Below are positions 42,876 to 55,095 of a stretch of DNA of 64,000 nucleotides, in pieces. Both the position numbers and the translations under genes were made by a program. This DNA is from an uncultured Bacteroidota bacterium. GTDB taxonomy: Bacteria; Bacteroidota; Bacteroidia; Flavobacteriales; Flavobacteriaceae. Numbering within the stretch: position 1 is the first letter of the stretch; the number at the start of each line of letters is the position of its first letter. The DNA is taken from the NCBI GenBank assembly GCA_902595555.1, contig CACJQM010000003.1:222579-286578 (forward strand). Reading direction: 5' to 3'. Under the pieces are notes generated by a model, which was not told where the DNA came from, made no database searches, and saw only the letters and a program-made list of their open reading frames with translations.

Positions 42876-42933
42876 TTGTTACGAGTAAATCATTTTTAGG
42901 TGGCTTCCACACTTAAGAATTAAATTTATACTG

Positions 42934-43371
42934 ATGGCAAAAGAAGTACAAAAAGTTTTAAAACTGCAGATCAGAGGCGGAGCTGCTAATCCATCTCCAC
43001 CTGTCGGTCCAGCACTTGGTGCAGCAGGAGTTAATATTATGGAGTTCTGTAAACAATTTAATGCAAGAACTCAAGATAAACCTGGAAAAGTTGTTCCAGT
43101 TGTAATTTCTGTTTTTGCAGATAAATCATTTGAATTTGTTATTAAAACTCCACCAGCAGCTGCTCAATTACTTGAGGCAGCTAAAGTTAAAAAAGGCTCT
43201 GGTGAACCAAATAGAATGAAAGTTGCTTCTGTCTCATGGGATCAAATAAGAAAGATTGCGGAGGATAAAATGGTAGATTTAAATGCTTTTACTGTTGAAT
43301 CTGCTATGAAAATGGTTGCTGGTACAGCAAGATCAATGGGGCTTAATGTTAAAGGTCCATCACCATTTTAA
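42934..43371 (+). CDS. rplK: 50S ribosomal protein uL11
   Basis: The 145-residue protein matches uL11: [34 protein letters not shown] and the C-terminal [12 protein letters not shown]. It forms the GTPase-associated centre with 23S rRNA. It heads the rplK-rplA-rplJ-rplL group, 58 bp after nusG. Confidence 0.97.
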   Translation: MAKEVQKVLKLQIRGGAANPSPPVGPALGAAGVNIMEFCKQFNARTQDKPGKVVPVVISVFADKSFEFVIKTPPAAAQLLEAAKVKKGSGEPNRMKVASVSWDQIRKIAEDKMVDLNAFTVESAMKMVAGTARSMGLNVKGPSPF

Positions 43372-43378
43372 TATAATT

Positions 43379-44065
43379 ATGGCTAAATTAACTAAGAACA
43401 GGAAAGGGTCATTAGAGAAATATGACAGAGAAAAGCTTTATTCATTAAAGGAAGCTTCTGACTTAATCAAAGGTTTTTCAAAATTAAAATTTGATTCATC
43501 TATCGATTTGGCAATTAATCTAAGTGTTGATCCAAAGAAAGCCGATCAAAATGTAAGAGGAGTTGTAAGCCTCCCGAATGGAACAGGAAAAGATGTTAAG
43601 GTTTTAGCATTAGTTACACCAGACAAGGAAGATGAAGCAAAAAAAGCTGGAGCTGATCTGGTAGGTCTTGATGATTACATTGCTAAAATAAAAGGAGGAT
43701 GGACTGACATAGATGTTATTATTACAATGCCGAGTGTTATGGGGAAGTTAGGTCCATTAGGAAAGGTTTTAGGTCCTAGAGGACTTATGCCAAATCCAAA
43801 GACTGGCACTGTTACTATGAATGTAGGTAAAGCTGTTGAAGAAGTAAAAGCTGGAAAAATTGATTTTAAGGTTGATAAAAATGGAATAGTTCATGTTTCT
43901 ATTGGTAAGGTTTCGTTTGATTCTGACAAAATATATGAGAATGCAAAGGAAGTTATTCAGCATATTATAAAAATTAAGCCATCCTCATCTAAAGGAAATT
44001 ATCTACAGAGCATCTCTATGTCAAGTACGATGAGCCCTGGTATTAAAGTGGATACTAATATTTAA
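43379..44065 (+). CDS. rplA: 50S ribosomal protein uL1
   Basis: The protein has [31 protein letters not shown] and [24 protein letters not shown], the uL1 signature. It builds the L1 stalk and in many bacteria represses its own operon. Start ATG 43379 ([10 protein letters not shown], 228 aa); the track start overlaps rplK in another frame. Confidence 0.97.
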   Translation: MAKLTKNRKGSLEKYDREKLYSLKEASDLIKGFSKLKFDSSIDLAINLSVDPKKADQNVRGVVSLPNGTGKDVKVLALVTPDKEDEAKKAGADLVGLDDYIAKIKGGWTDIDVIITMPSVMGKLGPLGKVLGPRGLMPNPKTGTVTMNVGKAVEEVKAGKIDFKVDKNGIVHVSIGKVSFDSDKIYENAKEVIQHIIKIKPSSSKGNYLQSISMSSTMSPGIKVDTNI

Positions 44066-44069
44066 TATT

Positions 44070-44597
44070 ATGACCAGAGAAGAAAAAATAAATATGATTA
44101 ATTCTATCAAGTCCGAACTTGATAGTAATTCTAACATATACCTAACTGACTGTTCAGGCTTGAATGCAGACTCTACCTCAAAACTTAGAAGGGCATGCTT
44201 TAAGTCTAATATTAAAATGTCAGTTGTTAAAAATACTTTGCTTGAAAAAGCAATGGATGAAGTGGAGAAAGATTTCGGTGATCTTAAGTCGGTATTAAAA
44301 GGAAATACAGCATTAATGTATTCAGAAGTTGGTAATGCTCCTGCCAAGGTTATTAAAAATTTCAGAAAAAAATCTGAAAAACCAATCCTTAAAGGTGCTT
44401 TCATTGAAGAATCAATTTACTTGGGAGATGATATGTTAGATTCTCTAGTAGAAATAAAATCTAAAGAGGAATTGATTGGTGAAATTGTAACACTTCTTCA
44501 GTCACCCGCTAAAAACTTAATATCCGCTTTAAAATCAAGTGGAAGTAAAATCAGTGGTGTTTTAAAAACACTTTCTGAAAAAAATGATGATAATTAA
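44070..44597 (+). CDS. rplJ: 50S ribosomal protein uL10
   Basis: The 175-residue protein begins MTREEKINMINSIKSELDSNSNIYLTDCSGLNA and holds the C-terminal helix that binds bL12 dimers. The gap to rplA is only 4 nt, so there is no room for a separate L10 leader here. It forms the stalk base with rplL. Confidence 0.95.
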   Translation: MTREEKINMINSIKSELDSNSNIYLTDCSGLNADSTSKLRRACFKSNIKMSVVKNTLLEKAMDEVEKDFGDLKSVLKGNTALMYSEVGNAPAKVIKNFRKKSEKPILKGAFIEESIYLGDDMLDSLVEIKSKEELIGEIVTLLQSPAKNLISALKSSGSKISGVLKTLSEKNDDN

Positions 44598-44617
44598 CAT
44601 AATTTAAATTTTATAAA

Positions 44618-44998
44618 ATGGCAGATTTAAAAGATTTTGCAGAAAAATTAGTAAACTTAACAGTAAAAGAAGTTAGTGAATTAGCTGATATTCTTAAAGA
44701 AGAGTATGGTATCGAACCTGCTGCTTCAGCACCAGTTGCTGTAGCAGGTGCTGCAGCTGCAGCTGGAGGTGATGCTGCTGATGAAAAAACTGAATTTACT
44801 GTAGTTTTAAAAGCAGCAGGTGGTTCAAAACTAGCTGTTGTCAAATTAGTTAAAGAACTTACAGGTCTTGGTCTTAAAGAGGCAAAGGAACTTGTAGATA
44901 ATGCGCCTAGCAATATTAAAGAAGATGTTGCTAAAGATGAAGCCGAGGGCTTTAAAGCTTCTTTGGAAGAAGCTGGTGCTGAGGTTGAATTAAAATAA
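44618..44998 (+). CDS. rplL: 50S ribosomal protein bL12 (L7/L12)
   Basis: The 126-residue protein has the dimerisation domain, an Ala-rich hinge ([20 protein letters not shown]) and the C-terminal factor-binding domain with [24 protein letters not shown]. It forms the flexible stalk that recruits translation factors. Confidence 0.97.
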   Translation: MADLKDFAEKLVNLTVKEVSELADILKEEYGIEPAASAPVAVAGAAAAAGGDAADEKTEFTVVLKAAGGSKLAVVKLVKELTGLGLKEAKELVDNAPSNIKEDVAKDEAEGFKASLEEAGAEVELK

Positions 44999-45010
44999 TT
45001 CCATAACCTC

Positions 45011-45033
45011 ATTCTAAACATGGTGTTTAGAAT
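45011..45033 (+). promoter_or_regulatory. Hairpin between rplL and rpoB
   Basis: ATTCTAAACA - TGG - TGTTTAGAAT is a perfect 10-bp stem with a 3-nt loop, followed by a T-rich but interrupted stretch. It sits in the 64-bp space between rplL and rpoB. In E. coli this gap holds a partial terminator and a processing site; the same role is likely but unproven here. Confidence 0.5.
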
Positions 45034-45062
45034 TTAATTGTTCTTTAACTAAATATATTTTT

Positions 45063-48000
45063 ATGAGTTTATCTAATAGAGTAAATTTTGCCACATCGGC
45101 TGATATTCCAAATTATCCGGATTTTCTGGATATTCAAGTTAAATCATTTAAAGATTTTTTTCAATTAGAAACAAAATCTAACGAGAGAAGTGATGAAGGC
45201 TTGTACAAAACTTTTTTGGAAAATTTTCCAATTTCAGATGCAAGAAATCAATTTGTTTTAGAGTTTCTTGACTATTTTGTTGATCCCCCAAGATATTCTA
45301 CACAGGAATGTATTGAGAGAGGATTAACTTACAGTGTCCCACTAAAAGCAAGGTTGAAGCTTTATTGTACTGACCCTGAACATGAAGATTTTGAAACAAT
45401 TGTTCAGGATGTATACTTAGGGGTAATTCCTTACATGACAAAGAGTGGAACTTTTATTATTAATGGTGCTGAAAGAGTTGTTGTTTCACAACTTCACAGA
45501 TCACCTGGTGTGTTTTTTGGACAATCATTCCATGCTAACGGGACTAAACTATATTCTGCCAGAGTTATCCCTTTTAAAGGATCATGGATTGAGTTCTCCT
45601 CTGATATTAATGGTGTAATGTATGCCTATATTGATAGAAAGAAAAAATTACCTGTAACAACTCTTTTGAGAACAATTGGTTATGAGAGAGATAAAGATAT
45701 CTTAGAAATATTTGATTTAGCAGAGGAAGTTAAAGTCTCAAAAGCAGCGCTCAAAAAAATTATTGGAAGAAAACTTGCTGCCAGAGTTTTAAATTCATGG
45801 TATGAGGATTTTGTTGATGAAGATACAGGTGAGGTTATTTCAATTGAAAGAAATGAGGTTATTCTTGATCGTGATACCACAATAGATAAAGAAAATATTG
45901 AACTTATTTTAGAATCCAACACAAAATCTGTATTAATTAATAAAGAAGTTGATGATAAGTCTGAATATGCTATTATTCATAACACTTTACAAAAGGATCC
46001 AACAAATTCAGAGAAAGAGGCTGTTGAACATGTATACCGTCAATTAAGAAATGCTGAACCACCTGATGAGGAAACTGCTAGGGGTATCATAGACAAATTA
46101 TTCTTTTCTGAACAAAGATATAATCTAGGTGAAGTAGGCCGATATAGAATGAATAAGAAACTTGGACTAGATATTGACATGGAAAACTTAGTCCTAACAA
46201 AGCAAGATATCATTACAATAATTAAGTTTTTAATTGAGCTAATCAACTCAAAATCTGAAATTGATGATATTGATCACCTTTCAAATAGAAGAGTAAGAAC
46301 TGTTGGAGAGCAATTGTCAGGACAATTTGGTGTAGGATTATCAAGAATGGCAAGAACAATTAGAGAAAGAATGAATGTTAGAGATAATGAAGTATTCACA
46401 CCAATTGATTTGATAAATGCTAAAACTTTATCATCTGTTATTAATACATTCTTTGGTACAAACCAGTTATCTCAATTTATGGATCAAACCAATCCATTGG
46501 CTGAACTTACTCACAAAAGAAGACTATCAGCTCTCGGTCCAGGTGGATTATCTAGAGAAAGAGCAGGATTTGAGGTTAGAGATGTTCATTACACTCACTA
46601 TGGAAGATTGTGCCCTATTGAAACACCTGAAGGACCTAATATTGGTTTAATATCATCTTTAAGTGTATTTGCTAAAGTAAATAACCTTGGTTTTATTGAG
46701 ACACCCTACAGAGAGGTTAATAAAGGTAAAATAGATCTTAATAATGTTAAGTATTTATCTGCTGAGGAAGAAGAAGGTAAATTTATTACCCAAGCCAATA
46801 TTAACAGAGACAAGAATGGTAAAATCTTAGATAAAAAAGTAATTGCAAGGTTGGAAGCTGATTATCCTGTAGTTGATCCTAATGATGTTAACTATATTGA
46901 TGTTGCGCCGAACCAAATTGCTTCAATTTCTGCTTCATTAATTCCTTTTTTAGAGCATGATGATGCTAACAGAGCACTTATGGGCTCAAATATGATGAGA
47001 CAATCTGTTCCATTAATGAGACCAGAGTCTCCTATTGTAGGAACTGGACTTGAAAAACAAGTTGCTTCAGATTCTAGAGTGCTTTTAAATGCAGATATGG
47101 ATGGAAAAGTAACATATGTAGATTCTCAAAAAATCACTATAAAATATGAGATGACAAAGGAGGAAAAACTTACAAGTTTTGATTCTGATGAAAAAACATA
47201 TTCTCTCATCAAATTTAGAAAAACTAATCAAGGGACTTGTATAAACCTAAAACCAATTGTAAAAAAAGGGGATAAGGTTTTCAAAGGGCAAGTTCTTTGT
47301 GAAGGATATGCTACAAAAGAAGGTGAGTTGGCCTTGGGAAGGAATTTAAAAGTTGCATTTATGCCTTGGAAGGGATATAACTTTGAGGATGCAATTGTAA
47401 TTTCAGAAAAAGTTGTCAGAGATGATTACTTCACTTCAGTCCACATTGATGAATATTCTCTTGAAGTAAGAGATACTAAATTAGGAATGGAAGAGTTGAC
47501 AAGTGATATCCCTAATATTAGCGAAGAAGCAACAAGTGAGCTTGATGAAAATGGTATGATTAGAATTGGAGCCGAAGTAAAGTCAGGAGATATTTTAATT
47601 GGTAAAATAACACCAAAAGGTGAGTCTGATCCTACCCCTGAAGAGAAACTATTAAGAGCCATTTTTGGTGATAAAGCCGGAGATGTAAAGGATGCTTCCC
47701 TTAAAGCACCCCCATCTTTAAATGGTATAGTTATAGATAAAAAATTATTTACTAGAACTATAAAAGATAAGAGAAAAAGAGCCGAGGATAAAGACGCATT
47801 AAAAAAACTTGAAGTCGAATACGACCTTTTATTTAAAAATCTTAAGTCAAAAATGATTGAAAAACTTTATTCAATTGTAAGTGGAAAAACTTGTCAAGGT
47901 ATTTTCAATGACTTAGGTGAAGAATTGATTCCAAAAGGAAAAAAATATACTTTAAAATTATTGAATGAAATTGATGATTATACTCACCTTATGGATTCTT

Positions 48001-48866
48001 CATGGAGTGTAGATAAAAAAGTTAATTCTTTAGCATCAACTCTTTTGCATAATTATAAAATAAAAGAAAATGATCTTCAAGGGATGCTTCGTAGAGAAAA
48101 ATTTACCATTTCTGTCGGTGATGAATTACCAGCTGGAATAATGAAATTAGCTAAAGTTTATGTAGCTAAAAAAAGAAAGTTAAAGGTCGGTGATAAAATG
48201 GCCGGAAGACATGGAAACAAGGGAATTGTAGCTAGAATTGTAAGACAAGAAGATATGCCGTTTCTTGAGGATGGAACGCCGGTAGATATAGTTTTAAATC
48301 CACTTGGTGTACCATCAAGGATGAATATTGGACAAATTTACGAAACTGTTCTTGGCTGGGCTGGAATGAATTTAGGCAAGAAGTTTTCTACTCCTATATT
48401 CGACGGTGCAACAATTGATGAAATAAACTCTTTTACCGATGAAGCTGGTGTCCCTAAATATGGCAACACATACTTATACGACGGTGGAACTGGTGAAAAA
48501 TTTGATCAGCCTGCAACTGTTGGTGTAATCTACATGCTTAAACTTGGACACATGGTTGAGGATAAAATGCACTCTAGATCAATCGGACCATACTCATTAA
48601 TTACTCAACAACCATTGGGTGGTAAAGCTCAATTTGGTGGTCAGAGATTTGGAGAAATGGAAGTATGGGCTCTTGAAGCATACGGAGCATCAAGTACTTT
48701 ACAAGAGATATTGACAATTAAATCTGATGATGTAATTGGAAGAGCTAAAGCTTACGAGTCAATAGTTAAAGGTGAAAAAATGCCAGATGCTGGTTTACCA
48801 GAATCATTCAATGTATTAATGCATGAACTTAAAGGTTTAGGCTTAGATATTAGATTAGAAGAATAA
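45063..48866 (+). CDS. rpoB: RNA polymerase beta subunit
   Basis: The 1267-residue protein has the full RpoB set: the rifampicin-region [32 protein letters not shown] and [38 protein letters not shown] and [25 protein letters not shown] near the end complete it. The rifampicin cluster has the wild-type-like residues. Length is normal for Bacteroidota. rpoC follows after 12 bp. Confidence 0.98.
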   Translation: MSLSNRVNFATSADIPNYPDFLDIQVKSFKDFFQLETKSNERSDEGLYKTFLENFPISDARNQFVLEFLDYFVDPPRYSTQECIERGLTYSVPLKARLKLYCTDPEHEDFETIVQDVYLGVIPYMTKSGTFIINGAERVVVSQLHRSPGVFFGQSFHANGTKLYSARVIPFKGSWIEFSSDINGVMYAYIDRKKKLPVTTLLRTIGYERDKDILEIFDLAEEVKVSKAALKKIIGRKLAARVLNSWYEDFVDEDTGEVISIERNEVILDRDTTIDKENIELILESNTKSVLINKEVDDKSEYAIIHNTLQKDPTNSEKEAVEHVYRQLRNAEPPDEETARGIIDKLFFSEQRYNLGEVGRYRMNKKLGLDIDMENLVLTKQDIITIIKFLIELINSKSEIDDIDHLSNRRVRTVGEQLSGQFGVGLSRMARTIRERMNVRDNEVFTPIDLINAKTLSSVINTFFGTNQLSQFMDQTNPLAELTHKRRLSALGPGGLSRERAGFEVRDVHYTHYGRLCPIETPEGPNIGLISSLSVFAKVNNLGFIETPYREVNKGKIDLNNVKYLSAEEEEGKFITQANINRDKNGKILDKKVIARLEADYPVVDPNDVNYIDVAPNQIASISASLIPFLEHDDANRALMGSNMMRQSVPLMRPESPIVGTGLEKQVASDSRVLLNADMDGKVTYVDSQKITIKYEMTKEEKLTSFDSDEKTYSLIKFRKTNQGTCINLKPIVKKGDKVFKGQVLCEGYATKEGELALGRNLKVAFMPWKGYNFEDAIVISEKVVRDDYFTSVHIDEYSLEVRDTKLGMEELTSDIPNISEEATSELDENGMIRIGAEVKSGDILIGKITPKGESDPTPEEKLLRAIFGDKAGDVKDASLKAPPSLNGIVIDKKLFTRTIKDKRKRAEDKDALKKLEVEYDLLFKNLKSKMIEKLYSIVSGKTCQGIFNDLGEELIPKGKKYTLKLLNEIDDYTHLMDSSWSVDKKVNSLASTLLHNYKIKENDLQGMLRREKFTISVGDELPAGIMKLAKVYVAKKRKLKVGDKMAGRHGNKGIVARIVRQEDMPFLEDGTPVDIVLNPLGVPSRMNIGQIYETVLGWAGMNLGKKFSTPIFDGATIDEINSFTDEAGVPKYGNTYLYDGGTGEKFDQPATVGVIYMLKLGHMVEDKMHSRSIGPYSLITQQPLGGKAQFGGQRFGEMEVWALEAYGASSTLQEILTIKSDDVIGRAKAYESIVKGEKMPDAGLPESFNVLMHELKGLGLDIRLEE

Positions 48867-48878
48867 ATAAAATTAATT

Positions 48879-51800
48879 ATGGAGTTAAATAAAACTAAAA
48901 AATTTAATAAAATATCAATAGGATTAGCTTCACCAGAAACAATCCTTGCTTCATCTAGAGGTGAAGTCCTTAAGCCTGAAACTATCAACTACAGAACTCA
49001 TAAACCTGAAAGAGATGGTTTGTTTTGTGAAAGAATATTCGGACCTGTTAAGGATTACGAATGTGCATGTGGTAAATATAAAAGAATAAGATATAAGGGT
49101 ATTGTTTGTGATAGATGTGGGGTTGAGGTTACTGAAAAGAAAGTTAGAAGAGATAGAGTTGGTCATATTAATTTGGTTGTACCTGTTGCTCATATTTGGT
49201 ATTTCAGATCACTTCCAAACAAGATCGGATACTTATTAGGTTTACCAACAAAAAAACTTGATATGATTATATATTATGAAAGATATGTAGTTGTTCAACC
49301 AGGTGCTGCTTTGGATGCTGAAGGAAATACATATAACAAAATGGACTTTCTTACGGAAGAAGAGTATTTAAATGTTTTAGAAAAACTTCCACCTGAGAAT
49401 CAGTTTCTTGAGGATAGCGATCCTGAAAAATTTATTGCTAAAATGGGAGCTGAATGCTTAATCGAGCTATTATCCAGGATTGATTTGGATGAGCTTTCAT
49501 ATGAGCTCAGACACAAAGCTAATAATGAAACTTCCAAACAAAGAAAAACTGAATCATTAAAAAGATTACAAGTTGTAGAATCATTAAGAGAGGCAAATAT
49601 TAATAAAGAAAATAAGCCTGAATGGATGATTTTAAAAGCTATTCCTGTGATTCCCCCTGAATTAAGACCGCTTGTTCCACTTGATGGTGGTAGGTTTGCT
49701 ACATCTGATTTAAATGATTTGTACAGAAGAGTAATTATAAGAAATAACAGATTAAAAAGACTTGTTGAAATTAAAGCACCGGAAGTTATTTTAAGAAATG
49801 AAAAAAGGATGCTTCAAGAATCAGTTGATTCATTATTTGATAACACAAGAAAATCATCAGCTGTTAAAACTGAAGCTAATAGACCCTTGAAATCTCTTTC
49901 AGATTCGCTTAAAGGCAAGCAAGGTAGGTTCAGACAAAATCTGCTTGGTAAACGTGTAGATTATTCTGCTAGGTCAGTAATTGTTGGTGGCCCCACTCTT
50001 AAACTTTACGAGTGTGGTTTGCCTAAAGATATGGCAGCTGAGCTATACAAACCTTTTATAGTAAAGAAGTTAATAGAAAGAGGAATTGTAAAAACTGTAA
50101 AGTCTGCAAAAAAAATTATTGATAAAAGAGAACCACTTGTTTGGGATATTCTCGAAAATGTTTTGAAAGGTCACCCAGTTCTGTTAAACAGAGCACCGAC
50201 TCTACACAGACTTGGTATTCAAGCTTTTCAACCCATACTTATTGAAGGTAAAGCAATACAGGTACATCCTTTAGTTTGTACTGCATTTAATGCGGATTTT
50301 GATGGAGATCAAATGGCTGTCCATTTACCTTTAGGACCTGAGGCTATTCTAGAATCTCAATTATTGATGTTAGCATCTCACAATATTTTAAATCCTGCTA
50401 ATGGTTCACCTATCACTGTTCCATCTCAAGATATGGTTCTTGGACTGTATTACATGACTAAAGAAAAAAAGTCTACAAAAGATGAAGTAGTAAAAGGAGA
50501 AGGCTTAACTTTTTATTCTTTCGAAGAGGTAAAAATTGCTCACAATGAAGGAAAAGCTGATTTGAATGCTTCGATTAAGGTAAGGGCGAATGATTTAAAT
50601 GAGAATGATGAGTTAGAAAGTAAATTAATCGAGACTACTGTAGGTAGAGTTTTATTTAATGAAGTTGTTCCTGAAAGTGCAGGATATATTAACCAAGTTC
50701 TTACAAAAAAATCATTAAGGGATATAATTGGAAGAATCTTAAAGATGACTAGTGTTCCTGAAACGGCTGATTTTCTTGATAAAATAAAGGAAATGGGATT
50801 CACTTTTGCATTTAAAGGAGGATTATCGTTCAGTCTAGGTGATATTATTATCCCAGATGAAAAGCATAAAATGATTGATTCAGCAAATCAAGAAGTTGAT
50901 TCAATTATGTCGAACTACAATATGGGATTAATTACCAATAATGAAAGATATAATCAGGTTATCGATGTTTGGACATCGTCTAATGCATCTCTAACAGAGC
51001 TTGCAATGAAAAGGATAAGTGAAGATCAACAAGGCTTTAATTCTGTATATATGATGCTTGATTCAGGCGCAAGAGGTTCGAAGGAACAAATTAGACAGCT
51101 AACAGGAATGAGAGGTTTAATGGCAAAACCTAAAAAAGCTAGCGCAGGAGGTGGAGAAATCATTGAAAATCCAATTCTTTCAAACTTTAAAGAAGGTCTA
51201 TCAATTTTGGAATATTTTATTTCTACTCACGGAGCAAGAAAAGGTCTTGCCGATACAGCTTTAAAAACAGCCGATGCTGGTTATTTAACAAGAAGACTTG
51301 TAGATGTAGCCCAAGATGTAATTATTAATGAAGAAGATTGCGGCACCTTGAGAGGAATAACAGTTGAAGCTTTGAAGAAAAATGAAGAGGTTGTTGAAAC
51401 ACTAGGTGAAAGAATTTTAGGAAGAGTATCATTACACGATGTTTATAACCCTCTAAACAACGAAATTATTATTAATGCAGGAGAAGAAATAAATGAAGAG
51501 CTTGTTGAAATCGTTGAAAAATTACCAATAGAGAAGATCGACGTTCGATCTCCGTTAACATGTGAAGCAAAAAGAGGATTATGTGTTAAGTGTTATGGTA
51601 GAAACCTAGCTACAGGTAAGATGGTACAAATTGGTGAAGCTGTAGGAGTAGTTGCAGCGCAATCAATTGGAGAACCAGGTACTCAGCTGACTCTAAGAAC
51701 ATTCCATGTTGGTGGTATTGCTGGTAATATTTCTGAGGAGAATGAACTTAGCGCAAAGTTCGATGGAATTGCTGAAATTGAAGATTTAAAAATTGTTAAA

Positions 51801-53174
51801 TCTAAGGATAGTGATGGTAAAGCCATTGATTTAGTTATTTCAAGGACTTGTGAAATAAAAATTCTCGATGAAAAATCAGGCATTGTATTGAGCTCTAATA
51901 TCATACCTTATGGTTCTTCAATTTTCATTAAAAATGGTAAGAAAATTAAAAAAGATGATGTTGTATGTAAGTGGGATCCTTACAATGGTGTTATTATTTC
52001 TGAATTTGGTGGTGTTGTTCAATATGAAAATATTGAACAAGGAATAACATACCAAGTTGAAATTGATGAGCAGACAGGATTCAAAGAAAAAGTTATTTCT
52101 GAAAGTAGAAATAAAAAACTGATTCCTACTTTGCTTATTAATGATAAAAAAGGCAATAATCTCAGAACTTATAATTTACCTGTGGGAGCTCACCTGATGG
52201 TAGATGATGGTGAGAAAGTAGATACTGGTAAAATCCTTGTTAAGATTCCAAGAAAATCTGCAAAATCAGGTGATATCACTGGTGGTCTGCCAAGAGTTAC
52301 TGAATTGTTTGAAGCTAGAAATCCATCAAATCCAGCTGTTGTAAGTGAGATCGATGGTGTTATCAGTTTTGGCAAAATTAAAAGAGGTAACAGAGAGATA
52401 ATTGTTGAATCAAAAACTGGAGAGATAAAGAAATATTTAGTTAAATTATCAAATCAAATACTCGTACAAGAAAATGATTTTGTGAAAGCTGGTATGCCTC
52501 TTTCAGATGGTTCAATTACACCTAATGATATTCTTAATATTAAAGGTCCATCAGCTGTTCAACAGTATTTAGTTAATGAAGTTCAAGAAGTTTATAGATT
52601 ACAAGGAGTAAAAATAAATGATAAACATTTTGAGGTTCTAATTAGACAAATGATGCAGAAAGTTCAAATTCAAGATTCTGGAGATACAATTTTCTTAGAA
52701 AATCAGATAGTTCACAAGAATGAGTTTATAAGTGAAAATGATAATCTATTTGGAAAGAAAGTAATTGAGTCTGAAGGAAATTCTGAAAATCTTAAAGTTG
52801 GGCAAATTATTACTGCTAGAGAACTTAGAGATGAAAATTCTCTGCTTAAAAGAGAAGATAAAGAATTAGTAGTTGCTAGAGATGCTGTTAATGCTACGGG
52901 ATTCCCAATTTTACAAGGTATCACCAGAGCATCATTACAAACAAAATCCTTTATTTCAGCTGCCTCATTCCAAGAAACAACAAAAGTGTTGAATGAAGCT
53001 GCGGTTAACGGTAGAGTTGATCATCTTGAAGGACTGAAAGAGAATGTTATTGTTGGGCATAAAATTCCAGCCGGTACTGGAAATCGAGAATATGATGATA
53101 TAATAGTTGGTTACGTTGACGAATATGAAGAATTGCTGGAGAGTAAAAGAATTAGATTTAATGAAGAAGGATAA
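48879..53174 (+). CDS. rpoC: RNA polymerase beta' subunit
   Basis: The 1431-residue protein has the N-terminal zinc finger [20 protein letters not shown] and the active site [15 protein letters not shown] with the three Asp residues for Mg2+. The trigger-loop/bridge-helix region GLMAKP and the second zinc site C[10 protein letters not shown] are also present. Its end overlaps the DUF3467 gene by 14 bp. Confidence 0.98.
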   Translation: MELNKTKKFNKISIGLASPETILASSRGEVLKPETINYRTHKPERDGLFCERIFGPVKDYECACGKYKRIRYKGIVCDRCGVEVTEKKVRRDRVGHINLVVPVAHIWYFRSLPNKIGYLLGLPTKKLDMIIYYERYVVVQPGAALDAEGNTYNKMDFLTEEEYLNVLEKLPPENQFLEDSDPEKFIAKMGAECLIELLSRIDLDELSYELRHKANNETSKQRKTESLKRLQVVESLREANINKENKPEWMILKAIPVIPPELRPLVPLDGGRFATSDLNDLYRRVIIRNNRLKRLVEIKAPEVILRNEKRMLQESVDSLFDNTRKSSAVKTEANRPLKSLSDSLKGKQGRFRQNLLGKRVDYSARSVIVGGPTLKLYECGLPKDMAAELYKPFIVKKLIERGIVKTVKSAKKIIDKREPLVWDILENVLKGHPVLLNRAPTLHRLGIQAFQPILIEGKAIQVHPLVCTAFNADFDGDQMAVHLPLGPEAILESQLLMLASHNILNPANGSPITVPSQDMVLGLYYMTKEKKSTKDEVVKGEGLTFYSFEEVKIAHNEGKADLNASIKVRANDLNENDELESKLIETTVGRVLFNEVVPESAGYINQVLTKKSLRDIIGRILKMTSVPETADFLDKIKEMGFTFAFKGGLSFSLGDIIIPDEKHKMIDSANQEVDSIMSNYNMGLITNNERYNQVIDVWTSSNASLTELAMKRISEDQQGFNSVYMMLDSGARGSKEQIRQLTGMRGLMAKPKKASAGGGEIIENPILSNFKEGLSILEYFISTHGARKGLADTALKTADAGYLTRRLVDVAQDVIINEEDCGTLRGITVEALKKNEEVVETLGERILGRVSLHDVYNPLNNEIIINAGEEINEELVEIVEKLPIEKIDVRSPLTCEAKRGLCVKCYGRNLATGKMVQIGEAVGVVAAQSIGEPGTQLTLRTFHVGGIAGNISEENELSAKFDGIAEIEDLKIVKSKDSDGKAIDLVISRTCEIKILDEKSGIVLSSNIIPYGSSIFIKNGKKIKKDDVVCKWDPYNGVIISEFGGVVQYENIEQGITYQVEIDEQTGFKEKVISESRNKKLIPTLLINDKKGNNLRTYNLPVGAHLMVDDGEKVDTGKILVKIPRKSAKSGDITGGLPRVTELFEARNPSNPAVVSEIDGVISFGKIKRGNREIIVESKTGEIKKYLVKLSNQILVQENDFVKAGMPLSDGSITPNDILNIKGPSAVQQYLVNEVQEVYRLQGVKINDKHFEVLIRQMMQKVQIQDSGDTIFLENQIVHKNEFISENDNLFGKKVIESEGNSENLKVGQIITARELRDENSLLKREDKELVVARDAVNATGFPILQGITRASLQTKSFISAASFQETTKVLNEAAVNGRVDHLEGLKENVIVGHKIPAGTGNREYDDIIVGYVDEYEELLESKRIRFNEEG

Positions 53175-53478
53175 GACACCTGATAAGAATAATATTAATA
53201 TTGAGCTTGATGAAAACACTGCTCAAGGTTCCTATTCTAACCTTGTTATTGTTAATCACTCACCAACTGAGTTCGTTTTAGATTTTATAAATGTTATGCC
53301 AGGTTCACCAAAGGCTAAAGTTAGATCTAGAATAATACTGACTCCACAACATGCTAAAAGATTTCTAAGTGCTCTTGAAGATAATTTAAGTAAGTATGAA
53401 TCTTCATTTGGAGAAATTAAAAGCTTACAAAGAGATATTTTACCATTAAATTTTGGTGCTCCCAAGGGAGAAGCCTAA
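53161..53478 (+). CDS. DUF3467 protein downstream of rpoC
   Basis: The 105-residue protein shows [43 protein letters not shown], the DUF3467 core. It is short, soluble and in Bacteroidota is commonly found right after rpoC, suggesting a link to transcription, although no function is known to me. Start ATG 53161 overlaps rpoC by 14 bp; the track start at 53107 is out of frame with real homology. Confidence 0.87.
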   Translation: MKKDKTPDKNNINIELDENTAQGSYSNLVIVNHSPTEFVLDFINVMPGSPKAKVRSRIILTPQHAKRFLSALEDNLSKYESSFGEIKSLQRDILPLNFGAPKGEA

Positions 53479-53488
53479 TTTCAATTAT

Positions 53489-54022
53489 ATGGCTGATCAT
53501 GTTATTTTAGTCGATAAAAATGATAATGAAATCGGTACCGAGGAAAAGATTTTAGCACATCAAAAAAAATTACTCCATAGAGCTTTTTCAATCTTTCTTT
53601 TTAATGATAATTTAGAAATTTTACTCCAAAAGAGAGCACCTAACAAGTATCACTCTGGTAATTTATGGACTAATACTTGTTGTAGTCATCCTGTAAAAAA
53701 CCTTTCACTCGAAGAATCAGCTCAAAGTAGACTTGTTGTGGAAATGGGTATTGAGGCTAAACTAAAAAAGATTTTTTCTTTTGTATATGAAACTGAATTT
53801 GAAAACGGATTGCATGAATATGAGTATGATCATGTTTTATTTGGAAAATTTAATGGAATACCTATTTTAAATCCTGATGAAGCAGTTGATTTTAGATGGA
53901 TTTCAATTTATCAATTAAAAAATGAAATTGATAATAACCCTGAAAAATTTACTATTTGGTTAAGAATTATGTTTAATGATTATTTTAAATACTTCAAAAA
54001 TTATGAAAATAACAGTTTGTAG
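53489..54022 (+). CDS. idi: Isopentenyl-diphosphate delta-isomerase (type I)
   Basis: The protein has the NUDIX-like IPP isomerase fold with the active Cys in NTCCSHP and the Glu in EYEYDHVLFG. The conserved HRAFSIFLFN is near the N-terminus. It interconverts IPP and DMAPP for isoprenoid, quinone or carotenoid synthesis. Start ATG 53489 (MADHVILVDKND, 177 aa) is preferred. It overlaps queD by 20 bp. Confidence 0.94.
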   Translation: MADHVILVDKNDNEIGTEEKILAHQKKLLHRAFSIFLFNDNLEILLQKRAPNKYHSGNLWTNTCCSHPVKNLSLEESAQSRLVVEMGIEAKLKKIFSFVYETEFENGLHEYEYDHVLFGKFNGIPILNPDEAVDFRWISIYQLKNEIDNNPEKFTIWLRIMFNDYFKYFKNYENNSL

Positions 54023-54410
54023 AAAGGCTCATTTTAATTCTGCCCACAGATTAGCTAATCTTAGTTGGACAAAAGAAAAAAATCTAAAAGTTTTTGGTAA
54101 ATGCTCATATGATAATTATCATGGTCATAACTATGAACTTATTGTAAAGTTAACAGGTGAAATTGATCCTGAGACAGGAATGTTGATGGATCTATCTATA
54201 TTAAAGAAAATTATTAAAACTGAAGTTGAGGATGTTTTAGATCATAAAAATTTAAATCTAGATATTCCTTATTTTAAAAACTTAATACCTTCAACAGAGA
54301 ACTTAGCAATATTCATATGGAATAAATTAAGAGATGCTATTAAAATAAATTGCGATTTATCCGTTGTGCTTTACGAAACTCCTCGAAATTTTGTTGAATA
54401 TTCTGGTTAA
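54003..54410 (+). CDS. queD: 6-carboxytetrahydropterin synthase family
   Basis: The 135-residue protein has zinc His residues in FNSAHRL and DNYHGHNYEL, and the catalytic Cys in FGKCSYDN. LMDLSILKKI lies at the dimer interface, as in QueD/PTPS-I. It makes the precursor of queuosine from dihydroneopterin triphosphate. A tetrahydrobiopterin-type role cannot be excluded. Start ATG 54003 fits (MKITVCRKAHF). Its stop shares TTAA with the convergent gene. Confidence 0.9.
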   Translation: MKITVCRKAHFNSAHRLANLSWTKEKNLKVFGKCSYDNYHGHNYELIVKLTGEIDPETGMLMDLSILKKIIKTEVEDVLDHKNLNLDIPYFKNLIPSTENLAIFIWNKLRDAIKINCDLSVVLYETPRNFVEYSG

Positions 54411-55081
54411 TCAATTAAGCTTTTAAGTTGTAAAGCATACTTTGAATTTTTAATATCAGCTTTTAACGACTTGTATACAGTATCAAGTATTTTTTTAGAT
54501 TCAAATAAATCTGTCACTGCTATGTATGGTGCTATCTCATAATTAGCGTTCCTAACAGCATAGTTTGCGTTGTGTAGAAATTGTCTAGTATTTATATTGA
54601 TAATTGAATTTTCAATAATTTTTAAACTGTCAGTATTATTTGTTTTTGAATTTGCAAAAGATCTTTCAAAAAGATCTAATTTTTCATCGTTAAATTTTTT
54701 ATTGATTGATATGTAATCTCTTAAAATAGAATCATTTATTGATCCTTTAACTAATACATTATATCCATAGTTATCAAGTGATGTAATTACATCCATTTTA
54801 TTATTTTCTGCAAAAAAACTTAAACTTTTAGTTTCAGATCCATCAGCAAAATCAAGATCTAAAAAGAGCATTTCAGGTTCTTTTAAACCGTAAGTAAAAT
54901 TAATAATTTCATTCCCTTTTACAGTGAAGGAATCGATTTTGAAATAAGATGAATCATTCAATTTTTTTAGAGTAATCTTCCCTTTTTTTAAGCCTTTGAC
55001 TTGAAAATTTAAATCAAATTTATTTTTATTTGATTGGCAACCAAATAAGAAAAATAATATTAATAAAAATCTTAGGTTCAT
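54407..55081 (-). CDS. DUF4369-domain lipoprotein
   Basis: The 224-residue protein has a lipobox (ILFFLFGC). An N-terminal DUF4369 domain follows (NLNFQVKGLKKGKITLKKLNDSSYFKIDSFTVKG), then a helical region. DUF4369 is usually the front part of thioredoxin-like lipoproteins, but the C-terminal thioredoxin domain is missing here, so this is a short form. Located downstream of htpG, 14 bp away, probably in one transcript. Function unknown. Confidence 0.8.
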   Translation of the reverse strand: MNLRFLLILFFLFGCQSNKNKFDLNFQVKGLKKGKITLKKLNDSSYFKIDSFTVKGNEIINFTYGLKEPEMLFLDLDFADGSETKSLSFFAENNKMDVITSLDNYGYNVLVKGSINDSILRDYISINKKFNDEKLDLFERSFANSKTNNTDSLKIIENSIININTRQFLHNANYAVRNANYEIAPYIAVTDLFESKKILDTVYKSLKADIKNSKYALQLKSLID

Positions 55082-55095
55082 ATAATAAAAATAAT

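Noticed and set aside
42895-42925. A possible uL1-binding leader hairpin before rplK (GTGG-CTT-CCAC).
   Set aside because: Only four base pairs plus mismatched flanks; too weak without conservation data.
44611-45021. 136-aa minus-strand ORF opposite rplL.
   Set aside because: Low-complexity Ala/Ser shadow of the Ala-rich rplL sequence.
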